Below, piece after piece: positions 42,568-50,589 of a DNA stretch of 64,000 bases. Source of the stretch: CBDCRK01 sp965220955 (lineage in GTDB: Bacteria; Desulfobacterota; Binatia; Bin18; CBDCRK01). Position 1 is the first letter of the stretch. Every line of letters begins with the position of its first letter. A model generated the notes under the pieces. That model was not told the DNA's origin. It did not search any database and saw nothing but the letters and a program-made list of their open reading frames with translations. The DNA lies in NCBI GenBank assembly GCA_965220955.1, contig CBDCRK010000004.1, positions 26,394 through 90,393 on the forward strand. Reading direction: 5' to 3'. The position numbers and the translations under genes are program-made.

Positions 42568-42600
42568 ACCTAACATGTCGTCGGAGCTGACTGGTCACAG
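42568..42600 (+). other. Truncated attC-like half site 4
   Basis: ACCTAAC at 42568-42574 matches the attC left box and is followed by GTCGTCGGAGCTGACTGGTC, much like the arms of the other sites. No matching right half is found before the core genome resumes, so this is probably the broken right edge of the cassette cluster. Confidence 0.55.
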
Positions 42601-42679
42601 CGTACGCTTTTTGTCCATTCTCAGGGAACTTGAGGGTCAGGCTTTTCAATCTTAACCACACCCTGTTCCCAGGCACTAG

Positions 42680-43371
42680 TCATACAGGCCAGATAACCCG
42701 GTGCTCTTCGGCAACAAAGCTAACAATAGAGCTCTGATCAATAAATTTAGCCCCGTCTGGCCACGCTTCCTCTGTAAATTCCGGTGATGCCATCATCTTC
42801 TCCATGGCCTGGGTGCTGTCGAACCAGATTTGCGCTACCCCGTCGAATCTTGGCTCTCCGTCCTTAATTAGGATGAATCAAGGGCATGACACTGGACATA
42901 GCGACGCAGGCCCGGAAGTTTTAGTACAATGGGTCCGTGCACCTCTTTCCAATACTGGCGGAAATCGGCCAGGGACATGCCAGGCTTGCGCTTAAGTAAA
43001 AAAATTCCTTTAACTAAGCGGGTATCCTGTTTAATCGGAGCTCCTGCTAGGACCACATGGTCGGTTGCGCGCACCCACAGCACCTGGCTCATGTCAATAA
43101 AGTTGGACTCATCGGCCAAAGCTCCTTCGCGGTACTCTGTACTCTGTACGGATTCCTGCCCGGCCTGCTCGCTGTCAAGCCAGGCCTCGGCCACCCCGTC
43201 AAAAGGAGAGTCCGCGGGTTCCTGACCAAAGGGGATCTTGTGGCTCTGCACATAAGCCCTCAGTTGAGGAATCTTGCTGGCTATTGGTCCATGTACCTCC
43301 TTCCAGTAACGATGGAACTCTTGTTGAGCCATCCCCGGTTTGCAACGAATAAAATAGTGAATATGAATCAT
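42680..43371 (-). pseudogene. Tandem EthD-domain protein, frameshift near its 3' end
   Basis: The first 167 residues hold one full EthD unit and the start of a second (MIHIHYFIRCKPGMAQQEFH and KGIFLLKRKPGMSLADFRQY both end with YWKEVHGPI). The second unit breaks at HALDSS. A different frame then continues with GEPRFDGVAQIWFDSTQAME and ends FVAEEHRVI with a TGA at 42680-42682. The join near 42855-42868 behaves as a one-base loss. EthD-like proteins are small dimeric oxygenase-associated or hydratase-like proteins of unknown role. It is not part of the cassette array. Confidence 0.75.
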
Positions 43372-43533
43372 GGGGCTGCCCTCCTTAATACATTCAGCAA
43401 TACTCAGCCTTCAGCCATTACTAGGTTTCTAGCCTATTTGGTCTTTCTCGACAAATCCCAAGACCACCCCTTTCCTGGTAGCCTATTCCCGGCTATAATG
43501 CCTTTCTTCTCAGGAAGTAGAAAGGTCATATGT

Positions 43534-45283
43534 ATGAAGATTCTGGTTGCTGAAACCGCGGGCTTTTGCTGGGGCGTCCGCCGCGCCCTTGATCAGGCAG
43601 TAGACTTGGCCAAGAAAACCGATGGCCCTGTACAGACCTTCGGACCACTGATCCATAACGCCCAGGTCATGGAAGAGCTGACCGACCAAAACATCCATGC
43701 CCTGGAACAGGTCGAGGACGTCCGTGGAGGTCCGGTGTTGGTGCGAGCCCATGGGGTTAGGGCCTGAGGTCTTTGACCAGTTGCGAGCAACCGGGGCCGA
43801 GGTGTTCGACGCTACCTGTCCACTGGTCCGTAAAGTCCAGAAGATTATCACCAAATATGAGGATCAGGAATACGACATTGTTATTGTTGGAGACGATCAC
43901 CATGCAGAGGTAGTAGGACTCAGAGGCTATGCGCGTGACCGCTGCTATGTTGTTGCGGATGAAAACGAAGCTGACCAACTCCCAGAGTTTGACAAAGTAT
44001 GCGTTGTCTCCCAAACCACACAGAATGACGGGACATTTGATCGGGTGGTAGAGAAAGTGAGAGAAAAAGCCCGGGTGGTACGAGCAATGAACACCGTTTG
44101 TGAACCCACCCGCGACCACCAGACCGAAACTATAGACCTGGCCAAGCGGGTGGACCTTATGGTGGTGGTTGGCGGCCACCATAGCGCCAATACCTGCCGC
44201 CTGGCCACACTAGCCGAGGACGAAGGGGCTCAGGTCCTCCACATTGAGACCGATGGCGAGATAACCGAAGAGCAGTTTCAAGATTGTAACACTATAGGCG
44301 TAACTGCCGGTGCTTCTACTCCGGAGTGGATGATCAACCGGGTAGTGGAGAAGATTGAGTCGTTTAACCGTGAGCCCGCGAGTCGTCTACACACACTGGT
44401 AAAGAAGGCAGCTGCCTTCATTGTTGCCACTAATGTCTACGTGGGAGTTGGTGCCGCGGCCCTGACTCTTGCCACCACCCTTCTTCTCAATCCGGCAACC
44501 GCTTCGGCCCTGCTCCTCTCCCTTATGATCATAGCTGGATTTCATGTCCTGGCTACCCACTCTATTGGCCGTTACGGTGAACATTCCTATTATAGTGGAC
44601 AGGGGACCTTGTCTCCTACTGCCCACAAGCGCTTCCAGAAGATGGTGATGGGGGTGGGGATTGTTGCTATGGGCGTGTCCTTGGGGCTTGCCGCCTTTCT
44701 GGGACCCATTCCGCTTCTTGTAGTCCTGGCCGCCGGACTCCTGAGCTCCCTCTATGGGGTTAAGGTTATCCCGTTGCGCTGGGCCAGGCATGTCATGGGA
44801 GTACGTCGCATTAAAGACTTGCCTGCTTCCAAGGACATCTCGTCTGCCCTGGGATGGACCCTGGTAGTAGGGGTGCTTCCTTTAGTTAGCGTGGGAACAT
44901 CCTCATGGTTAAGGGCCTTAGGGGCGCTGGCGTTTGTCTTCCTGCTTGTCTTTGTCCGCTCAGCACTGCTGGGAGTCCGCGACGCGCAGGGAGACAAGAT
45001 TATGGGGATGGAAACTATTTTTAGAGTGGTGGGTAAAAGAAGAACCAAAGAAGTGCTTATTACTCTGACAGCCGCTCTTACCCTTATCCTTTTTGCTCTG
45101 ACCCTCCCCTGGAGAGGTCTCCCCCTGGCGGTTTTTCTTCTGGCTGTGGTTCCCTACGTCTGTGGGGGAAGCTGGTCCTATCACCGTCGCCTTTTGCCTA
45201 AAGGGGCGGCAGGAGAGCTGCTTGTAGATGGGCAGTTTCTTCTTGCTGGATTTATGACCCTGTGGTGGCGAATGTATAGTTAG
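43534..45283 (+). CDS. ispH: IspH fused to a UbiA-like membrane domain (frameshift near 43755)
   Basis: IspH makes isopentenyl and dimethylallyl diphosphate in the last step of the MEP pathway and holds a [4Fe-4S] cluster. Motifs run GFCWGVRRALDQA (Cys12), GPLIHNAQVMEEL, VRAHG, FDATCPLVRKVQ (cluster Cys), VVGGHHSANTCRL and GASTPEWM, with TATAAT at 43494. The first 74 residues and the rest are in adjacent frames; one extra base near 43753-43763 (CATGGGGTTAGGG) explains it. After residue 285 about 300 residues form a 7-8 helix membrane domain with a UbiA-like motif VRDAQGDKIMGMETI; the other Asp-rich motif is not obvious. Confidence 0.85.
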
Positions 45284-45295
45284 TTTCTTTATCTG

Positions 45296-45592
45296 GTGAA
45301 GCGCTTCTCTCCGTCTTACAAAGCCCGCTGCCTTACCGCCTTAGAAAGCTTTGCCCGGTCAAGTGACCGGATTGTTCGCCTTCAGCCTTATACAGACCCA
45401 ACGGCAGTCTGTGTCCTATGTGGCAAAGAAGCAATCATTCGCTGTGTGCCTTTGCACAATACCCGCACCGGTGAACAAATCATTGTTGGCTCTGAGTGCG
45501 CGCAAAATTACCGGGTGTTTCTGCGTGAGCTGCGCAAGCGCCAGAGAAACCGGCGGGCGGCGTACCGCTTGCAGGAAGAAAAAACTCCCTAG
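45296..45592 (+). CDS. Small zinc-finger-like protein
   Basis: A 98-residue basic protein from a GTG start at 45296, 12 bp after the ispH-ubiA fusion. It has CVLCGKEAIIRCVPLHNTRT and GEQIIVGSECAQNYRVF, a possible Cys4 zinc site. I do not recognise the family. Its 3' end (RRAAYRLQEE) is encoded by a copy of the dispersed 16-bp repeat (45554-45569), so the tail has been altered by that element. Confidence 0.6.
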   Translation: MKRFSPSYKARCLTALESFARSSDRIVRLQPYTDPTAVCVLCGKEAIIRCVPLHNTRTGEQIIVGSECAQNYRVFLRELRKRQRNRRAAYRLQEEKTP

Positions 45593-47838
45593 AGCGGTTT
45601 GCGCTTGAGCTTATCAACCGCTATACCAATTATTCCCCAAGGGTTTATTAGACTCTTGCCAATCTCCCTTATAGTTTGTTCACCTGAGTCGGTCTCAATC
45701 ATCCAACAATTGATCATCAGAGAGTGAGGAGAAGACATGTCTAGACTTCGCCCAACTCTCGCCTATATAATAGTATAATCAATCGGGCGGCGTACCGCTT
45801 CGGCGGGCGGCGTACCGCTTGTGGTGTGGTGTGGGAGGATGCCATGAAAAAATACGCCCGGACGGCGTACCGTGGGCGGCGTACCGCTAGTGCTGAAAAT
45901 ATTCTTCCTGCGGACCTCGGCAGCGAAGCTGAGGCACGCTACTTAAACTACGCCCTAAGCGTTATCACCTCGCGGGCATTGCCTGACATACGTGACGGGC
46001 TTAAGCCAGTACAGCGCCGTCTACTCTTTGCCATGCATCAAAATCTACATCTGTCAGCCGAAGCCAAGCCGCGCAAGTCCGCAGCGGTAGTAGGGGAAGT
46101 CCTGGGGAAATACCATCCTCATGGTGATCAGGCTGCTTATGAGGCTTTGGTCCGCCTGGCTCAGCCCTTCTCTCTGCGTTATCCACTCATCCATGGAGAA
46201 GGCAACTTTGGTTCTATAGATGGGGATAGGGCTGCGGCCATGCGTTACACCGAGGCAAAGCTCACCCTTTTGGCCCAAGAGCTATTTGGCGGCGGGCGGC
46301 GTACCGCTCTGCAAGAGATTACAGTCCCCTTCCGTCCTAATTACGATGCCACTCTCGAAGAGCCGGTGGTATTGCCTGCCGCTATCCCCCAACTGCTTAT
46401 AAACGGTTCAACAGGCATTGCCGTGGGCCTGTCCACCAACATTCCTCCCCATAACCTCTCTGAGGTGATTGACGGGCTTATAGCCCTGATTGACGATCCC
46501 GAGATCTCCATCCAGGGATTGCTCAAGTACATTAAGGGCCCTGATTTTCCTACTGGAGGAGAGATTCTCACAACCAAGCGAGAGCTTCGCCAGATTTATG
46601 AAGCCGGCCAGGGGACACTACGGCTCCGTGCCAAGTGGCAGATAGAATCACTGCCTCGGGGCAAACAGCAGATTATTATTACTTCTCTCCCCTACACGGT
46701 GAATAAAGCACAGCTGGTGGAAAAAATCGCCGAGTTGGTAGGAAACCGCAAACTTCCCCAGGTGGTAGACGTACGCGATGAATCTACTGAAGAGGTACGC
46801 CTTACTCTAGAGCTCAAAGGAGACACCTCCGCTGAACTAGCCATGGCCTACCTCTTTCGCCATACTCCCCTGCAGATCTCGTTTCCCATTAACCTTACCT
46901 GCCTTGTGCCCACGGCAAACTCACTGGTAGGGCAGCCCGCACGGGTAACCCTAAAAGAAATGTGCCGCTACTTTCTTGACTTCCGCATGGAGGTGGTCAG
47001 CAAGCAGCTAGAGCACGAACTACAGGAATTAGAAAAACGCTTGCACATTCTTAAGGGGCTCGAACTCATCTCCGGCCGCCTGGACCAGGTTATCCAGCTT
47101 ATTCGCTCGGCTGCCTCGCGAAAAGAGGCACGGGAAAAACTGACGGGCGGCGTACCGCTTGCATCCGGGCCGGTACGCCGAAGCGGGCGTACCGCTTTCC
47201 ACCCGGGCGGTGTACCGCTTGACGAGGTCCAAGCCGAGGCCATTCTGGAAACCCGCCTCTACCAACTTGCCCGTCTGGAGCTGGACAAGATCGAAAAAGA
47301 ACAGGCAGACAAAGAGAAGCAGGCAAAAGAGCTGAGGAAACTTTTGGGGGACACCCAGAAGCGCTGGTGGCTGATTCGAGAGGAGTTGCTGGCACTCAAG
47401 CAGCACTATAGAGACAGACGCCGTACTAGCCTGACCGCTGGCGAAGAGCTGAGCTATGATCCCGAGGCATACATCGTCCACGAGGAGGCAACGGTGGTCT
47501 TAAGCCGCGACGGCTGGATCAAGCGGGTACGGGAGCTTAAGGATCCTACTAGTACCCGTTTGCGTGAGGGAGATGCCATTCGGGCGATTCTCTCTGGGAC
47601 CACCCGTGACCGTCTGGCCCTGTTTACCAACTATGGTGGGCTCTATGTTATAAAAATATACGATGTGCCCGCTTCGACCGGCTATGGCGAACCTATTCAG
47701 ACCATCCTCCGCTTTCAGGACGGCGAACAAGTAGTAAGCGCCAAGCTTGTAAGCGAGCCACCCCAACAGGGGAACGGCAAAGTCAATGGTCAAGTGAACG
47801 GCACGGATCAAGAGAATCTTTCGGGCGGCGTACCGCTC
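45554..47838 (+). repeat. Dispersed 16-bp GC-rich element, about 11 copies
   Basis: Core GGGCGGCGTACCGCTT. Copies start at 45554, 45785, 45805, 45874, 46294, 47145, 47205 (one change) and 47823, with degenerate forms at 45860 and 47185. A hairpin at 47171-47194 (CGGTACGCC / GGCGTACCG) joins an inverted partial copy to the 47185 copy. Copies lie in a small gene, in the intergenic space and inside parC in two frames, encoding GRRTA or GGVPL. None is seen elsewhere in the window. Confidence 0.9.
45742..45771 (+). promoter_or_regulatory. Probable promoter of parC-parE
   Basis: TATAAT at 45766-45771 (with a second TATAAT at 45774-45779) and TAGACT at 45742-45747 with 18-base spacing form a sigma-70-like promoter just upstream of the first intergenic repeat copies. 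Confidence 0.45.
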
Positions 47839-48351
47839 TCTTCTCCGTCTGCGCCACTCGCAGAAGAGGCCACAGATTCGACAAACTCCCTGCAGAGTTA
47901 CCTCCTGGCCACCACCAAAGGCCTGGGTTTTCGTTTTCAGCCAAATTTTACCGAGACCAATCGTAACGGCAGAAAGGTAGCCAGGGTGGCGGAAGGCGAC
48001 GAGATCGTCTCTATTGAACCCATTACCAGCCCACTGGCGGTATGTGTCACTGCCCAGGGTCGGATAACAACCTTTCCCGTGAACGAGGTGGCTGAGCTTT
48101 CCGGTCCAGGGCGGGGGGTAATCTTGATGCGTCTTGACCGGAACGACCGCCTGATTGGTGCTGTTACTACTACTCCGAGTGAGGGCATTACTGTGGTGGA
48201 CACTGAGGGCAACGAATGTGAGGTGCCTTTGAGGAAGATTTCTCCAGGACAGCGGGCAAGCAAGGGACAGAGAGTCATAAAACGCCTAACCCTCACGGGG
48301 GTGCGGAATAAGGTTGCGGAGGGAGGGATGAACAGTCATGACAACGCTTAA
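45844..48351 (+). CDS. parC: DNA topoisomerase IV subunit A (ParC/GyrA type)
   Basis: The DNA-cutting subunit of a type IIA topoisomerase. The start at 45844 follows GGGAGG; the open frame extends to 45826. The 835 residues include SRALPDIRDGLKPVQRRLLF, KYHPHGDQAAYEALVRLAQP, IHGEGNFGSIDGDRAAAMRY with active Tyr135, and LSTNIPPHNLSEVIDGLIAL. The C-terminal beta-pinwheel is short and lacks the GyrA box (QRRGGKG), so ParC is favoured over GyrA. Several extra segments (ARTAYRGRRTA, GGGRRTALQEI, GGVPLASGPVRRSGRTAFHP, GGVPLSS) come from repeat copies. It overlaps parE by 14 bp. Confidence 0.88.
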   Translation: MKKYARTAYRGRRTASAENILPADLGSEAEARYLNYALSVITSRALPDIRDGLKPVQRRLLFAMHQNLHLSAEAKPRKSAAVVGEVLGKYHPHGDQAAYEALVRLAQPFSLRYPLIHGEGNFGSIDGDRAAAMRYTEAKLTLLAQELFGGGRRTALQEITVPFRPNYDATLEEPVVLPAAIPQLLINGSTGIAVGLSTNIPPHNLSEVIDGLIALIDDPEISIQGLLKYIKGPDFPTGGEILTTKRELRQIYEAGQGTLRLRAKWQIESLPRGKQQIIITSLPYTVNKAQLVEKIAELVGNRKLPQVVDVRDESTEEVRLTLELKGDTSAELAMAYLFRHTPLQISFPINLTCLVPTANSLVGQPARVTLKEMCRYFLDFRMEVVSKQLEHELQELEKRLHILKGLELISGRLDQVIQLIRSAASRKEAREKLTGGVPLASGPVRRSGRTAFHPGGVPLDEVQAEAILETRLYQLARLELDKIEKEQADKEKQAKELRKLLGDTQKRWWLIREELLALKQHYRDRRRTSLTAGEELSYDPEAYIVHEEATVVLSRDGWIKRVRELKDPTSTRLREGDAIRAILSGTTRDRLALFTNYGGLYVIKIYDVPASTGYGEPIQTILRFQDGEQVVSAKLVSEPPQQGNGKVNGQVNGTDQENLSGGVPLSSPSAPLAEEATDSTNSLQSYLLATTKGLGFRFQPNFTETNRNGRKVARVAEGDEIVSIEPITSPLAVCVTAQGRITTFPVNEVAELSGPGRGVILMRLDRNDRLIGAVTTTPSEGITVVDTEGNECEVPLRKISPGQRASKGQRVIKRLTLTGVRNKVAEGGMNSHDNA

Positions 48352-50263
48352 AAGTGAGGCAAATGGTTATACCGCCAAAGACATCACCGTCCTTGAGGGC
48401 TTGGAACCTGTTCGTAAACGCCCGGGCATGTATATTGGCGGGGTAGACAGCCCTGGTCTTCACCACTTGGTGTGGGAGCTCCTAGATAACGCTGTAGACG
48501 AAGCCATCAACGGGTACGCAAGCCGCATTGAGGTCAACCTGCACAAAGATGGCTCCACCATTACCGTTACGGATAATGGCCGGGGGATTCCCGTTGACAT
48601 GCACCCAAAGTTCAAAAAAACTGCTCTGGAGCTAATCCTTACTACGTTGCACGCTGGCGGCAAGTTTGCTGACCATCTCTACTCTCATGCTGGCGGGTTA
48701 CACGGTGTGGGCGCATCGGTAGTCACGGCGCTTGCGGATAAATTGATTGCTCAAGTAAAGCGTGATGGATTTATCTGGGAACAGACCTTTTCTCGGGGAA
48801 AGACTACTTCACGCCTCAAGCAAATCGGCAAAGCACAGGATACGGGAACCACCATTACTTTTCACCCAGATCAGGACATTTTTCCTTCTATTACTTTCAA
48901 GCCCAGGCTGATTGCCGAACGACTAGAGGCAAAGTCATACCTGCATAAAGGGCTGAGGCTGACTTTCCGCAACGAGCAAACCGGAGAGGAGACTCGCTAC
49001 TATCACCAGGACGGGCTTAAGGCCTACTTAGAAAAAGTTGTTAAGGAAAGAGAAAGAAAGCCAGTCATTGGCGAGGTTTTCTCTCTAGAACGCCGCGAAG
49101 AGCCACCGCTGGAGTGTGTACTGACCTGGACCGAAGCTACAGACGAAACCATGCTTACGTTTGTCAATGGAATTCCTACGCCATTTGGAGGAACCCACGA
49201 AAGCGGGCTAAAGAGCGGGTTGGTCAAAGCAGTGCGCAACTACCTCAGCGTTCACGATCTTATCCCCAAAGGGCTCACTGTGACCGCCGAAGACATCCGT
49301 GAGGGACTGGTTGCCATTCTCAGTCTCTATCTTACCCTCCCTCAGTTCCAGGGGCAGACCAAAGAAAAACTGGGCAACCCTGAGGTGACAGCCCAGATCG
49401 ACGGGCTTATCCGCACCTCTCTGGAGAACTTTCTGTTGCACAACCGCTCGCTTGCCGATGCCATTGTTAACCGCATCATTCTTGCGGCCAAAGCCCGCAC
49501 CGCCTCGCGAGCAGCAGCGGAAACGGTCAAAGGTAAAGGCTCTGTCTCCCACCGCCTTAACCTCCCTGGCAAGCTTGCCGACTGCACCTCAACCAATCCC
49601 GCAGTCAGCGAGCTGTTTATTGTTGAAGGGGACTCGGCCGGTGGTTCTGCCAAACAGGCACGCGACCGCGGATTTCAGGCGGTTTTGCCGCTGCGAGGCA
49701 AGGTGCTCAACACCGAGCAAGCCTCTCTTGCCAAGGTGCTCACCAACAAGGAACTCACCGACCTGGTTTCAGCCCTGGGGTGCGGGGCAGGCAAGAGCTT
49801 CTCACTGGAGAAACTCCGTTACCACAAAATCTGCCTGCTTATGGATGCCGACTCTGATGGCAACCACATCTGTACCCTGCTTCTTACTTTCTTCTACCGT
49901 CACCTTCCTGAGCTTATTCACCAGGGTCACCTCTACATTGCCCAGCCCCCGCTTTACAAGATCGAGGCAGGTAAAGAGACTTTCTGGGCACGCGACGATG
50001 GAGAAAAGGAGAGCATCCTGAGTAACCGCAACGGAAACCGAGAAAAGACTCAGGTACAGCGCTTCAAAGGCTTAGGGGAGATGAATCCACGGACACTCAA
50101 GGAAACAACCCTTGATCCCCAAAGTCGCTCGCTGCTGCGCGTGACCATTGATGACGCCGCCCGCACAGAGGCCAGCATTCAGACCCTTATGGGCCGGGAG
50201 GTCCAGCCCCGTTTTGCCTTCATTATGGGGCGGGCACCCAAGGTCGAAGAGCTGGACGTGTAG
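48338..50263 (+). CDS. parE: DNA topoisomerase IV subunit B (ParE/GyrB type)
   Basis: The ATPase subunit paired with ParC. 641 residues with the GHKL ATP site VWELLDNAVDEAINGY (Glu, Asn), DNGRGIPVD, GGLHGVGASVVTALAD, and the TOPRIM site IVEGDSAGGSAKQARDR with LLMDADSDGNHICTLLLTFF (metal Asp residues). The end matches the GyrB/ParE type: QVQRFKGLGEMNPRTLKETT. It overlaps parC by 14 bp and has GGAGGG upstream of its ATG. Size and gene order fit topoisomerase IV. Confidence 0.93.
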   Translation: MTTLKSEANGYTAKDITVLEGLEPVRKRPGMYIGGVDSPGLHHLVWELLDNAVDEAINGYASRIEVNLHKDGSTITVTDNGRGIPVDMHPKFKKTALELILTTLHAGGKFADHLYSHAGGLHGVGASVVTALADKLIAQVKRDGFIWEQTFSRGKTTSRLKQIGKAQDTGTTITFHPDQDIFPSITFKPRLIAERLEAKSYLHKGLRLTFRNEQTGEETRYYHQDGLKAYLEKVVKERERKPVIGEVFSLERREEPPLECVLTWTEATDETMLTFVNGIPTPFGGTHESGLKSGLVKAVRNYLSVHDLIPKGLTVTAEDIREGLVAILSLYLTLPQFQGQTKEKLGNPEVTAQIDGLIRTSLENFLLHNRSLADAIVNRIILAAKARTASRAAAETVKGKGSVSHRLNLPGKLADCTSTNPAVSELFIVEGDSAGGSAKQARDRGFQAVLPLRGKVLNTEQASLAKVLTNKELTDLVSALGCGAGKSFSLEKLRYHKICLLMDADSDGNHICTLLLTFFYRHLPELIHQGHLYIAQPPLYKIEAGKETFWARDDGEKESILSNRNGNREKTQVQRFKGLGEMNPRTLKETTLDPQSRSLLRVTIDDAARTEASIQTLMGREVQPRFAFIMGRAPKVEELDV

Positions 50264-50271
50264 GATCTCAC

Positions 50272-50526
50272 ATGCAAAGCAAGGTATCGGTAAGAGGACA
50301 AACCGTTATCCCCTGGGAGATCCGCAAGACCCTGGGCATCACCCCCAACACAGTCCTTCACTGGCAGGTCCAGGACGGAGCCATCCTGGTGTACCCAGTG
50401 CCGTCCGACCCCGTGAAGGCCTCTCTAGGTATCCTCAAGGGCAGGGGCACTTTCCAGGAGTTCCTTCGAGAACGGAATGAAGAGCGGGCCAGGGAACTTC
50501 GCCTCCCCTATAAAGCCCGTCGCTAG
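50272..50526 (+). CDS. AbrB/SpoVT-like DNA-binding protein
   Basis: An 84-residue protein with the swapped-hairpin AbrB fold at its N-terminus (KVSVRGQTVIPWEIRKTLGI, then VLHWQVQDGAILVYPV). The rest is a short basic tail that may contact a partner, as MazE-type antitoxins do. It begins 8 bp after parE. No toxin lies directly after it; the next gene is the SNF2 helicase, so it may regulate the defence operon. That is inference. Confidence 0.85.
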   Translation: MQSKVSVRGQTVIPWEIRKTLGITPNTVLHWQVQDGAILVYPVPSDPVKASLGILKGRGTFQEFLRERNEERARELRLPYKARR

Positions 50527-50589
50527 TCCTATCCTAAGGTAGCCGCCTTCCACAGTGACCTGAGCAAAAAAGGGCAAGGAGAGGAAGGG

